Positions 20,301 to 26,758 of a stretch of DNA of 64,000 nt are shown one piece after another. The notes under the pieces are model-generated. The model saw only the letters and a program-made list of their open reading frames with translations. It did no database searches and was not told where the DNA came from. The stretch is taken from positions 135,015 through 199,014 of the forward strand of contig JAJDUI010000006.1 in NCBI GenBank assembly GCA_022826745.1. The letters are read 5' to 3'. The position numbers were made by a program, and so were the translations under genes. Source of the DNA: Thermoanaerobaculia bacterium. Its GTDB lineage: Bacteria; Acidobacteriota; Thermoanaerobaculia; Multivoradales; Multivoraceae. Position 1 is the first letter of the stretch, and each line of letters opens with the position of its first letter.

Positions 20301-21612
20301 CGTGGAAGCCCTGGCGATGGACGACGCGGCCTTCGTCTCCCAGACGGCCGTGCCGGAGAAGATGGCGGCGGGTGCGGAGACCGTGGTCACGGTGCGGATG
20401 CGGAACACGGGCACGACGACCTGGACTTCCGAGGCAGGCTACGCGCTCGGCTCGCAGCGGCCGGACGACAACGAGCGCTGGGGCCTCAAGCGGGTCTCCC
20501 CGCCGGCTGACGTGGCGCCGGACGCGACGGTGGACTTCGCCTTCACCATCACGGCGCCGACGGACGTCGGCCGCCACGGGTTCCGCTGGCGGATGGTGCG
20601 GGGCGCCGACGGCTGGTTCGGGAGGAAGACGGATCTCCGAACCATCGAGGTGGAGGACCCGTCGTTCGGGGACGCGGCGATCGGCGATCAGAAGTGGGCG
20701 AAGGACGCGGCCATCGCGACCCTGCTCCTGCATGAGGCGGACGGGACGGCCGGACCGTTCACGTACTCGCTGACGCCGGATCTGCCGGACGGCGTGACGT
20801 TCGACGGGTCCAACCGGACGATCTCCGGCAGGCCGACGGCGGTGCTGGAGGAAACGGAGTACGCCTACACGGCGACGGCTGCGAACGGCGGGACGGCGAC
20901 GCTCACGTTCATGGTGACGGTGAGCGAACACGCAGTGGCGGCGGCCGCGGCGCAGGGGGCGGCATCGGCGCCGCCGCCGTCTTCCGGCGTCGCGTTCGAG
21001 TTCCGGAACGGCGGGCTTGGCGGGAGTACCGGAAGCGATGGGGCCGCGGCGGCGGCTTCGGCCGGAACGCCGGGTTGGACGGCCGACTCGGGCGACGCAA
21101 CGATTTCCCGGGTTCCGACTGGCCTCGCGGCCCCGGGTCAGTCCGCCGGCGCTGGCTCGTCTCCTGGCCGCCCGCGGCGGCAAGCCGGCCGGAAGGCCGG
21201 CGCACCGACACTCGGAGGCGCTCCCGGTGACCTTGCGCTGCGGCTGCGCGGCAGCGACGCCGGTGGCGACGAAGCGGACGACGCCGTGGTCACGGAGCAG
21301 TGGATTCCGGTCGAGGGCGGCACGTACCGGCTCTCGGCCTGCATGCTGCGGGAGAACGCGCGCGACAACGTGTTCGTCGACTTCGACGGCGGCGCGGGTC
21401 GCGACGGGGACTTCCCGGACGCCCACATCGTGGCGACGGAAACCGGAACCTGGGAGTGCGGGGCGGTCACGAAGTGCATCCCCGACTCGGTGGGAGCGGT
21501 CCGGGTGCGGGCGGTCCGGGAGGGCGCCAACCTGGGCGACGCCTGGTTCGACCGGATCGAGATGACGCGGCTCGCCGCGTGCGGTAGACGGGGGGCAAAC
21601 CAGCGGCCCTGA
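14338..21612 (+). CDS. Giant secreted Ig-repeat protein (NBR1-FW-like, He_PIG-like and Calx-beta-like domains)
   Basis: About 2424 residues with a signal peptide (VGLFLALAFTAVPARA/GD). By eye it contains four NBR1 'four-tryptophan'-like domains (about 14446-14850, 19084-19420, 19698-20040, 20317-20655) with TVRMRNTGTTTW, RWG, FRWRMV and GWFG. There are about eleven He_PIG-type putative Ig domains (motif YALSPDPPxGVTFDxxTRTLSGTPT). Six Calx-beta-like domains carry ASGGGYDGVTATVxVxVDDDE. A low-complexity Ala/Gly linker and a C-terminal carbohydrate-binding-like module (about 20990-21600) complete it. It is probably a cell-surface adhesin or matrix protein. GTG 14338 is preferred for GAGGGGAG upstream; TTG 14311 is an in-frame alternative. 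A dispersed hairpin repeat sits inside it at 21167-21201. Confidence 0.85.
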   Translation: MTTVKTGGLGCRALRRGAAVGLFLALAFTAVPARAGDNAAFVSYSGVPPRLEPGGKATVTVRMLNTGTTTWRTSVVEETSGGTKTTTRTSFSLDSVGDDWGVQGVPVTGSVAPNAPRSFRFTITAPSKRGSYTFQWRMARNTFVTERPIIPAKPGEGFGARTDAMTILVEPDESPSFKGTVDDQEWLTGRAISPVVTLPDAMGGNGALSYALSCALPPGVTFNDTRRRISGTPSREWPRKTCRWKATDVDGDTDTETFTISAKRPVLILEPTKLEVEEGESKTFTVKLAARPQGNVTVSLSSADAEAADVDHTSLTFNTDNYGRTQEVTVEGKQDKDRDNESTNIRLRASGGGYDRVTASLPVAVTDDDTEPPPPELPPVDDQVWPKGKPVSETLPAATGGTPPYTYGLSPDPPLPGVTFNPSTRILSGTPTQARDAVDYIYTVTDAKNKEAFRKFTIGVAVLVVSPASLEIAEGGSGTFNVKLAAKPKDSVVVSVTSRDTGAVSMAAGLTSLTFTETNYSRTQTVTVNGVQDTDASDETTIVDLSASGGGYEGVSATAVVNVDDDEEPVQPGLVVNPASLTIKEGETAEFTVKLATQPTAGVTVSVTSANTGVASVNKGSLTFSRTGYGKEETVTVTGKRNPPGDTTRINLRAKGGNYAGITKSVPVTIDGAPSFSERASNQVWERGRRVSVTLPVATGGNGTLRYALSRPWPAGVTFNDSTRVLSGTPTTLQTATTYTYTVTDSDGNRGSSDRATQTFTIEVVEPDPDPDPDPNTSPVFSGKVPAQKWTKDKAVSVTLPGATGGEGALTYKLTPKPPDGVTFDPLSRLLSGKPTATQSATTYTYTAGDSDDDTSAGDTARQSFTITVALPDTAPEFTEQAPDRHWVTGQAIGTVTLPAAAGGNGDLTYGLSPDPPDGVTFDSSARTLSGRPTAAQAAVTYTYTAADADANTEDGDTATQTFSITVRRVGLLLSETELAVDEGVGGSAFTVKLASQPTAGVTVEVASSDPGAVEATPARLTFTAVDYGEPRPVTVAGVPDPGFEDETTKVGLRAIGGGYDGVVKVVTVTVDDDDVDTVPELAGEFDALEWLAGRAIDPVVLPAGTGGNAPLTYSLRPDPPDGVTFDPATRTLSGIPTTPQAATTYTYTAADSDENTSETDAAAAEFTITVKQPALVSSKASLALLEGGAGGTFTAKLAARPKSDVTVSLKSGDAGAASVNPASLTFTAANHNVARTVTVQGVEDHDFDDETTEITLTAAGGGYDGETATVSVTVDDDETDTAPSFDGQAPDREWTADRPITTVTLPEATGGNGELTYTLSPDPPEGVVFDPGTRTLTGTPKSPQDPTEYTWKATDADRNTADGDAASQTFTITVKRLALVLSTTRLELKEGETDQTLTVKLGSPPTEDVTVSLAMDREIVTTDPRQLIFTPTNHAAPRTVTAKGAQDDDFDDETAEITLTAVGGGYDGETATVTVTVDDDETDTAPAFNVEIDDIEWIANRAFEPFALPEASGGNGDLTYALSPEPPASVTFDPATRTLSGTPTGTQDPTLYTYTATDADGNTDAADAATLTFTIEVWLEGLDDAAFVSQTGVPEVMLAGDRATVTVRMRNTGRTTWRSASYRLGSQRPQDNEIWGLARVALPADVAPDETVDLTFAITAPAEVGSHKFRWRMVRGAAGWFGGKTELSTIAVEDPSFLGREIPDQTWVKDETVVSLTLPEARGAGGALTYSLKPALPDGVTFTETTRVLAGTPTTVREATEYRYIATDAGGKKAKLTFEIAVEEGVIDDAAVVSVTGLPSKMAAGGKTTVTVTMTNTGTTTWSSPAGYGLGSWDRSDKDRWGVRRAAAPGSVAPNETADFTFDVTAPEKPGVHPFTWRMVRDPGGWFGAHTADVSVTVEDPSFGDEAVADQTWMQGEEVDALVLPAAGGTAGPFGYAISPDLPDGVTFAESTRTVSGTPEAAQAATRYSYTATDTDGGTATLSFGITVEALAMDDAAFVSQTAVPEKMAAGAETVVTVRMRNTGTTTWTSEAGYALGSQRPDDNERWGLKRVSPPADVAPDATVDFAFTITAPTDVGRHGFRWRMVRGADGWFGRKTDLRTIEVEDPSFGDAAIGDQKWAKDAAIATLLLHEADGTAGPFTYSLTPDLPDGVTFDGSNRTISGRPTAVLEETEYAYTATAANGGTATLTFMVTVSEHAVAAAAAQGAASAPPPSSGVAFEFRNGGLGGSTGSDGAAAAASAGTPGWTADSGDATISRVPTGLAAPGQSAGAGSSPGRPRRQAGRKAGAPTLGGAPGDLALRLRGSDAGGDEADDAVVTEQWIPVEGGTYRLSACMLRENARDNVFVDFDGGAGRDGDFPDAHIVATETGTWECGAVTKCIPDSVGAVRVRAVREGANLGDAWFDRIEMTRLAACGRRGANQRP
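14446..20655 (+). repeat. Internal domain repeats: 4 NBR1-FW-like units among He_PIG- and Calx-beta-like units
   Basis: Order read from the translation: FW, PIG, Calx, PIG, Calx, Calx, PIG, PIG, PIG, Calx, PIG, Calx, PIG, Calx, PIG, FW, PIG, FW, PIG, FW, then a final PIG ending near 20930. Units are about 280-340 bases. Neighbouring Calx units at 17860-18175 and 18475-18785 keep near-identical DNA around GACGGTGGACGACGACGAG, suggesting recent internal duplication. Confidence 0.7.
16636..16665 (+). repeat. Hexanucleotide repeat CCGGAC, four perfect copies plus one variant
   Basis: CCGGAC repeats in frame and encodes a Pro-Asp linker (PDPDPDPDPN) between two He_PIG-like domains of the giant protein. 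Copy-number change would alter linker length without a frameshift. Confidence 0.8.
21167..21201. repeat. Dispersed double-hairpin repeat (copy 3), inside a coding region
   Basis: GCCGC-CC-GCGGC (21167-21178) is followed by GCCGGCC, loop GGAA, GGCCGGC (21184-21201) and GCACC. It matches the intergenic copy at 4438-4477 but lies in the low-complexity linker of the giant protein, where it is translated as GRPRRQAGRKAGAPT. That stretch is basic, unlike the acidic repeats around it. Confidence 0.6.
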
Positions 21613-21743
21613 AGCAAAGGAACGCGGCGGTCCCTTGGCCCGTCACCGTCAGGCCCCGTTTGGAGATCCCGTTCTGGTCCCAGCCTCCGCCCCCGCCGGT
21701 GCCTTGGGGTGCGGACTTGCTTCCACCATCTTTCGCGGTCGCA

Positions 21744-21756
21744 GGCACCTGGTGCC
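21744..21756. terminator. Short hairpin between convergent genes
   Basis: GGCAC-CTG-GTGCC lies six bases before the stop of the SDR gene and about 130 bases after the stop of the giant gene. It is the only stem-loop I could see in this 149-base gap and could serve either gene. No T-run follows, so the call is weak. Confidence 0.25.
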
Positions 21757-21761
21757 CGGTC

Positions 21762-22568
21762 CTAGCCGATGCTCCGGCCTCCATCGACGTCGAGGCAGAC
21801 GCCGGTGAGGAAGGCGGCGTCGTCGGAGGCGAGGTAGGCGACGGCGGCCGCCACGTCGGCCGGTTCGGCGAGCCGGCCGAGCGGAATCGTCTCCTGAAGG
21901 ACTTCGCGTCCCGAGTCGTCCAGCCGCCGCCCTCCCGAGGGGCCCTTCATGAAGTCCGTGTCGGCGGCGACCGGATTCACCGCGTTGACGCGGATCCCGG
22001 ACGAAGCGAGTTCCGCGGCCAGGCCGCGGGTCATCGTTATCACCGCTCCCTTCGTTGCGTTGTAGGCGGTGATCAGCGGCCGGGGGCGGACGGCACCGAT
22101 CGAGGCGGTGTTCACGATGACGCCGCCTCCACGCTCGATCAGCCGGGGCACGCCGTGCACCGCGCCCAGGTAGACGCTCTTCGTGTTCACTTCGAAGACC
22201 CGGTCGTAGTCGGCTTCGGCGAGTTTCCAGAGCGGCCTCGCCCGGTGGCAGTAGCCCGCGTTGTTCACGAGGATGTCGATGCCGCCGAACACGCCGCAGA
22301 CGCGTTCCATCAGGCACCGCAGGTCGTCGCCCTGGGAGACGTCGACCGTCTCGAAGAGAACCTGGGCGCCGCGCCCGGCGAGTTGGGCCGTCGTCCTTTT
22401 GCCCTTGCGTGAATCGATGTCCGCGAGCGCGACGGCCGCGCCTTCTTCGGCGAGTCTTCGCGCGATGGCGCGGCCGAAACCGCCGGCGGCGCCGGTCACG
22501 ACGGCGACCTTGCCGGCGAAGCGGGTACCGCCGCGCGCGATGTCGTTCTTGCTGTCCGAGTCGTTCAT
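21762..22568 (-). CDS. SDR family NAD(P)-dependent oxidoreductase
   Basis: 268 residues, classical short-chain dehydrogenase/reductase. The cofactor motif TGAAGGFGRAIA is at about residues 25-36, DID at the end of beta-2 suggests NAD preference, and NNAG follows in beta-4. The catalytic Ser is in NTASIG, with Y-x3-K in AYNATK, and the C-terminal DVDGG is typical. A Shine-Dalgarno GAGGGG precedes the ATG by 9 bases. It is divergent from the TcuA-like gene with 66 bases between; shared regulation and a joint catabolic role are possible. Substrate unknown. Confidence 0.9.
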   Translation of the reverse strand: MNDSDSKNDIARGGTRFAGKVAVVTGAAGGFGRAIARRLAEEGAAVALADIDSRKGKRTTAQLAGRGAQVLFETVDVSQGDDLRCLMERVCGVFGGIDILVNNAGYCHRARPLWKLAEADYDRVFEVNTKSVYLGAVHGVPRLIERGGGVIVNTASIGAVRPRPLITAYNATKGAVITMTRGLAAELASSGIRVNAVNPVAADTDFMKGPSGGRRLDDSGREVLQETIPLGRLAEPADVAAAVAYLASDDAAFLTGVCLDVDGGRSIG

Positions 22569-22634
22569 GGTGAGTATCCCCTCAGGTTTCGGGCGGCTAC
22601 GCTACCCGGGTTCGGCGCCGAGAGAGGCGGGTTG

Positions 22635-24128
22635 ATGGAAGAGCGAGCAGCACTCAAGCGGCGTGTCGTCGTGGTCGGCGCCGGCAACGCGGCGCTTTGC
22701 GCCGCCCTCGCGGCCCGGGAGGAAGGCGCGTCGGTGACCGTGCTGGAGCGCGCGCCGCGGGCCGAACGCGGTGGAAACAGCCGCTTCACGATGGCGGCGA
22801 TGCGCTTTGTCTACGACGGCCTCGACGATCTCCGCGAGGTGGCCGCCGCTCTGAGCGAGGAGGACGTCGAGGCCAGCGACTTCGGAACGTACCCGGCGCG
22901 GCGCTTCATCGAGGATCTCGAACGGACCGGCGGCGGTCAGGCGAACCCGGAACTGGTCGAGACTCTGGTGGGGGAGAGCCGGCGGACGCTGCGCTGGATG
23001 CGCGGCCGGGGGGTCGAGTTCGTTCCCCTCTACGCGGGTCAGGCGTTCGAGGTCGACGGCAAGCGACGTTTCTGGGGCGGTCTGACGCTGCAGGCACGGG
23101 GAGGCGGCCCCGGGCTGGTGGCGGCTCTCGAGCGGGCGGCGGAGAAGGCGGGCATCTCGACGCGCTACGGATGCCGGGCGGTCGGCCTGCGGCTGGAGGA
23201 AGGCGCCGTGTGCGGCGTCGAGGTCGAGGAGGCGTCCGGTCGGAGGATCCTGGAGGCCGACGGCGTGGTCCTCGCCAGCGGCGGCTTCGAGGCGAACGGC
23301 GACTGGCGGCGCCGCCACCTCGGCGAAGGCTGGGAGGAGGCCAAGGTTCGGGGCAGCCGCTTCAACACGGGCGATGGCATCCGCATGGCCCTCGAAGCGG
23401 GCGCCGGACGGGCCGGGCAGTGGTCCGGCTGCCACGCTGTGGCCTGGGACCTGAACGCGCCGGAGGTCGGCAACCTCGAGGTTCGTCACCGCTACCAGAA
23501 GCACAGCTATCCGCTCGGCATCGTCGTCAACGCGAGGGGAGAGCGGTTTCTCGACGAGGGCGCCGACTTCCGGAACTACACCTACGCCAGGTACGGCCGC
23601 GAGGTGCTGGAGCAGCCGGGCCGCTTCGCCTGGCAGGTGTTCGACGCGCAGGTGGCTCACCTGCTGCGGGACGAGTATCGGAAGGCGCACGCGACGCGGG
23701 TCGAGGCGGACTCGCTGCCGGAACTCGCCGCGCGACTCGGCGGCGTGGACGCCCCGGCGTTCCTGCGGACGGTCGGCGAGTTCAACGCCGCGGTGCGTCG
23801 GGAAGTGCGTTTCGACCCCAGCGTCCGCGATGGCCGCGCGACCCGCGGTCTCGCCCTGAACAAGTCGAACTGGGCCAACGCGCTCGAGGCGCCGCCGTTC
23901 GAAGCCTTCGCCGTGACCTGCGGCATCACGTTCACCTTCGGGGGCCTTTCGGTCGATCGCCGCGCCAGGGTGCTCGACGACGATGGACGGCCGATCCCGC
24001 GTCTGTTCGCGGCGGGCGAACTCGTCGGCGGCCTGTTCTACGACAACTATCCGGGAGGCTCCGGACTGACCGCGGGCGCGGTGTTCGGCCGCCTGGCCGG
24101 CAGGGGGGCGGGCCGTCTCGATGCCTGA
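22635..24128 (+). CDS. FAD-dependent tricarballylate dehydrogenase-like flavoprotein (TcuA-like)
   Basis: About 497 residues, FAD_binding_2 (fumarate reductase/succinate dehydrogenase flavoprotein) family. The N-terminal VVVVGAGNAALCAALAAREE, then VLERAPRAERGGNSRFT, follow TcuA, which oxidises tricarballylate to cis-aconitate. FAD-contact motifs near the C-terminus are FGGLSVDRRARVLDD and GELVGGLFYDNYPGGSGLTAG. ATG at 22635 is used; a TTG one codon earlier is possible. No tcuB (the Fe-S/heme partner that re-oxidises TcuA) or tcuC transporter is nearby, so the substrate may differ. The stop overlaps the next start by eight bases. Confidence 0.75.
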   Translation: MEERAALKRRVVVVGAGNAALCAALAAREEGASVTVLERAPRAERGGNSRFTMAAMRFVYDGLDDLREVAAALSEEDVEASDFGTYPARRFIEDLERTGGGQANPELVETLVGESRRTLRWMRGRGVEFVPLYAGQAFEVDGKRRFWGGLTLQARGGGPGLVAALERAAEKAGISTRYGCRAVGLRLEEGAVCGVEVEEASGRRILEADGVVLASGGFEANGDWRRRHLGEGWEEAKVRGSRFNTGDGIRMALEAGAGRAGQWSGCHAVAWDLNAPEVGNLEVRHRYQKHSYPLGIVVNARGERFLDEGADFRNYTYARYGREVLEQPGRFAWQVFDAQVAHLLRDEYRKAHATRVEADSLPELAARLGGVDAPAFLRTVGEFNAAVRREVRFDPSVRDGRATRGLALNKSNWANALEAPPFEAFAVTCGITFTFGGLSVDRRARVLDDDGRPIPRLFAAGELVGGLFYDNYPGGSGLTAGAVFGRLAGRGAGRLDA

Positions 24129-25164
24129 GTCTTCAGCCGACGGCAGCGTTCGCCTCGGGAGCGTGCAGATCCACGGCCCCAAGGGCCGTGTGCGGTATCT
24201 CGAGGTGACTACGGCGAGACTTCAGCTCGGGTTGGCGGCCTCGATCCTCGTTTGCGCCCTCGTCGTCAACGCCGTGCTGGTCGCGCCGACCGTGGCGCGT
24301 TCCCAGTTCTCGAGGGCCGAACAGGTCGAGGTGTTCGAGGAACATCGGCGACTGGCGGCCCGTTTCGAAGCTCTGGCGGAACGCTACTCGGAGGTTCGCC
24401 AGTTGGCGTCGGAGCTGGACAGTCGACTGTGCAAGATCGTCCTGGCGTACGGCGTCGGGGCGCCTGCGAACGAAGGGTGCGGCGAGGCGGTCGAGGTCCT
24501 GGAGGAACCCGCGCTGACCCTGCGGCAGGGCCAGGTGGTGCTGATCGAGTCAGGCGTCGAGGAAGACGTGGAGCGCGTGACCGGGCGCATCGAGGGCCGC
24601 TTGCAGGCGGCGCTGGAGGTTGAGCAGGCCGACCCCGACCTCGTCGAGCTGACGCCGTCCGCGGTTCCGCTCCGGGGCGACGACTTCGTTCTCGTCGCTC
24701 CGTTCGGACAGACGCGGAATCGGGTCACGGGCGACGACGAGTTTCACCACGGCATCGATCTCGCGGCTTCCGCCGGCGCTCCGGTCCTGGCCACGGCGGC
24801 CGGTCGGGTGACCTATGCGGGGCGGGGCGCCGCTCTGGGCCGTGCCTGGATTCGCTACGGGCGCATCGTCGGAATTCGGCATGGAGACCGGTTCATCACC
24901 CTGTTCGGACATCTGGAAACGACGGAAGTCCGGGCAGGCGAAGCGGTCAGCCGGGGACAGCGCATCGGCACGGTCGGGGCGACGGGATGGAGCGTGGAGC
25001 CGAACCTCCACTACCGCGTGCTGCGCCGGCGCGTCGATGGCGGCTACGACGCCGTCGATCCCCGCATCCACATACTGGACTACCGCTGGAACGAGGAGCG
25101 CTTCATCGCCTCCGACCGGACGCCGGCGGATCCTCTGACGCTCCCGGCAACGTTGCGGAGATAG
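24121..25164 (+). CDS. M23-fold (LytM/DD-peptidase-like) protein, possibly inactive
   Basis: 347 residues: a cytoplasmic N-terminus, one membrane anchor (about 34-56), a coiled-coil-rich region (about 62-170) and a C-terminal M23 domain (about 185-320). Zinc ligands H209 and D213 (HHGID) and H297 (LHYRV) are kept, as is H264 (LFGHL). The residue normally a catalytic His in the HxH motif is Asn295 (PNLHY). This is the pattern of degenerate LytM proteins that activate amidases rather than cut peptidoglycan. It starts inside the end of the TcuA-like gene (8-base overlap) and is followed 17 bases later by the HAD gene. Confidence 0.85.
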   Translation: MPESSADGSVRLGSVQIHGPKGRVRYLEVTTARLQLGLAASILVCALVVNAVLVAPTVARSQFSRAEQVEVFEEHRRLAARFEALAERYSEVRQLASELDSRLCKIVLAYGVGAPANEGCGEAVEVLEEPALTLRQGQVVLIESGVEEDVERVTGRIEGRLQAALEVEQADPDLVELTPSAVPLRGDDFVLVAPFGQTRNRVTGDDEFHHGIDLAASAGAPVLATAAGRVTYAGRGAALGRAWIRYGRIVGIRHGDRFITLFGHLETTEVRAGEAVSRGQRIGTVGATGWSVEPNLHYRVLRRRVDGGYDAVDPRIHILDYRWNEERFIASDRTPADPLTLPATLRR

Positions 25165-25181
25165 AACAGGAGAACTTGTTC

Positions 25182-25847
25182 ATGGGTTATCAGGCAGTCA
25201 TCTTCGACCTGGGTGGAGTCGTCTTCGGCTCCCCGTTGCACGCCATCCGGCGCTACGAACAGGCGAACGGGATCGAGGAGAACTTCGTCAACCGCCTGGT
25301 CGTGGCGGCCGGGCCGGGAGGATCCTGGCAGCGAATGGAGCGCGGCGAGCTGGTCATGGGGCCGGGGTTCTTCGCCGCCTTCGACGACGACGTAAGGGCG
25401 GCCGATCCCTCGGTGGCCGAGCGTTTCTCGGCCGAAGAGATGATGGCGGCGATCGCCGAGGAGTCGAAGCCCAGGCCGCAGATGATCGACGCCCTGCGGC
25501 GCCTGCGCGCCAGCGGCTACACGGTGGCGGCGCTGACGAACAACTGGGTCAGCGAAGAGGAACGGGAACCCGCGAGCGCCGAGGAGGCCGCGATGCGCGC
25601 CGAGGTACGCGAACTCTTCGATGACTACGTCGAATCGAGCGTCGTCGGCCTGCGCAAGCCGGATCCGGAGATCTACCGCCTGGCCTGTGGCCGGCTCGGG
25701 ATCGAACCACGCGAGGCGGTGTTCCTGGACGACATCGGGTCGAACCTGAAGAGCGCCCGGGCGCTCGGCATGACCACGATCAAGGTCGACGATCCGGACG
25801 ACGCCCTCGCCGAGCTATGGCGGACGCTGGCTACTCCGGCAGGGTGA
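25182..25847 (+). CDS. HAD-superfamily hydrolase (epoxide-hydrolase N-terminal/ACAD10-like type)
   Basis: 221 residues. The nucleophile Asp is in VIFDLGGVVFGSP near the N-terminus, motif II is LTNNW, the Lys of motif III is in GLRKPDPEIY, and motif IV is FLDDIGSNLKSARALGM. The DxG form of motif I and the cap between motifs I and II fit the sEH-N/ACAD10 branch, which includes phosphatases of sugar phosphates or lipids. ATG at 25182 is chosen for AGGAG at 25168-25172. The frame is open further upstream without homology. Its stop overlaps the convergent lipoprotein gene by 17 bases. Confidence 0.85.
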   Translation: MGYQAVIFDLGGVVFGSPLHAIRRYEQANGIEENFVNRLVVAAGPGGSWQRMERGELVMGPGFFAAFDDDVRAADPSVAERFSAEEMMAAIAEESKPRPQMIDALRRLRASGYTVAALTNNWVSEEEREPASAEEAAMRAEVRELFDDYVESSVVGLRKPDPEIYRLACGRLGIEPREAVFLDDIGSNLKSARALGMTTIKVDDPDDALAELWRTLATPAG

Positions 25848-26622
25848 ACGCGAGATCGACCATGGCGGTCAGGCCGTCGAGGAGCGTGACTCCGGAGCGT
25901 TGGCTGCCGAGGCGTTCGTGCCAGGCTTCGATCGTGTAGGTGCCGGCGGGGAGTCCTGGTATCTCGAAAGAGCCGTCCGGTTCGGTGACGGCGAAGTAGG
26001 GGTGGTTGAAGACGGCGACGTAGCTCGACATCCACGGGTGGACGTCGCACTTGATCCGAAAAGCGGGCTCCTCGTCCGTGAACGAGAAGGTGGCCTGCTT
26101 GATGGCCGCCGGCATGGCCCGGTTGAAGGGGCGGTTGACCTCGGACAGCGAGTGGACGTTGTGGAGCAGCTCGTCCGAGTTCAGCACCTTGAGGTCCTGG
26201 CCCACCATGATGCCGGCGACGCGGGGCGTGTAGCGGCAGCCCTGCTGATCGATGACGGGCGGCTCCGCAGGCGGGTAGGGCCCTTCCGGAAGGTTGTCGG
26301 CGACGTAGACGAGGACGTTGGCCAGGCCGGCCTGATCGTCGACCACGAGAAGCTCGGGGTACACCGGTTCGCTGTGCTTGGCCGCGCAGGCGGGGTCGGC
26401 ATCCATGCTGAGCGGCCGGAGTTCCGGCACGTCGCCGTCGAAGCGGACGGAACCGGCGATCGTGCTCGTCCCCAGGGGTTCGGCGGGCGGGGCTTCAGCC
26501 GCTGGCGCTGCGCCGCCGGTCCCGTCGGGCGCGGCGTCGCCGCAGCCGGCGAGTGCGAGGAAGGGCAGGATGAGAACCGCCGCGAGAGCCGGGCGAAGCG
26601 ATGGAGTCAGTGGACAGGTCAT
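25831..26622 (-). CDS. Lipoprotein with cupredoxin-like and carboxypeptidase-regulatory-like domains
   Basis: 263 residues. A lipobox LALAGC (Cys27) predicts a membrane-anchored lipoprotein. After an Ala/Pro linker comes a cupredoxin-like core with conserved [41 protein letters not shown] and [13 protein letters not shown]. The last two supply plausible copper ligands (His, Cys, His, Met). The C-terminus ([19 protein letters not shown]) is CarboxypepD_reg-like. It is clearly homologous to the protein at 30197, with ActC-ActD-ActF between them. It may carry electrons between quinol oxidoreductase and oxidase; that role is inference. Its gene is divergent from actC. Confidence 0.75.
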   Translation of the reverse strand: MTCPLTPSLRPALAAVLILPFLALAGCGDAAPDGTGGAAPAAEAPPAEPLGTSTIAGSVRFDGDVPELRPLSMDADPACAAKHSEPVYPELLVVDDQAGLANVLVYVADNLPEGPYPPAEPPVIDQQGCRYTPRVAGIMVGQDLKVLNSDELLHNVHSLSEVNRPFNRAMPAAIKQATFSFTDEEPAFRIKCDVHPWMSSYVAVFNHPYFAVTEPDGSFEIPGLPAGTYTIEAWHERLGSQRSGVTLLDGLTAMVDLAFTLPE

Positions 26623-26628
26623 GCGTCC

Positions 26629-26634
26629 ATTCTA
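26629..26634 (-). promoter_or_regulatory. -10-like TAGAAT, 6 bases before ATG 26622
   Basis: TAGAAT (5/6 to TATAAT) is followed by GGACGC and then the ATG. Transcription starting at the usual distance would begin at the start codon, giving a leaderless mRNA. Confidence 0.45.
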
Positions 26635-26665
26635 CGGGTCATTCGGGGCGGTTCGGCGCGTTTCC

Positions 26666-26694
26666 TTGACCCGGATAGGGGCCGGTGTTAGCTT
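26666..26694 (+). promoter_or_regulatory. Candidate promoter of the actC respiratory operon
   Basis: -35 TTGACC (26666-26671), 17-base spacer, -10 TAGCTT (26689-26694) with TG one base upstream of the -10. It gives a leader of about 58 bases before actC ATG 26759. It lies back to back with the TAGAAT promoter of the cupredoxin lipoprotein. Confidence 0.45.
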
Positions 26695-26758
26695 CCGCGC
26701 GATTCGTGGCCCGGCTTGGCCCCCTGAGGGCAACCGCCGCCCTACTTCTTCGCCCTCG

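Noticed and set aside
18219-20510. 763-codon alternate plus-strand frame inside the giant gene
   Set aside because: Out-of-frame reading of Gly/Asp/Thr-rich repeats; the FW/PIG frame carries all the domain signals.
14446-20930. Regular repeats that might suggest a CRISPR or minisatellite array
   Set aside because: Units are about 300 bases, divergent at DNA level and in frame; they encode Ig-like domains, not direct repeats with spacers.
25165-26622. HAD hydrolase and cupredoxin lipoprotein as a broken fusion
   Set aside because: They are on opposite strands, each with its own start signals; the 17-base overlap is a simple convergent overlap.
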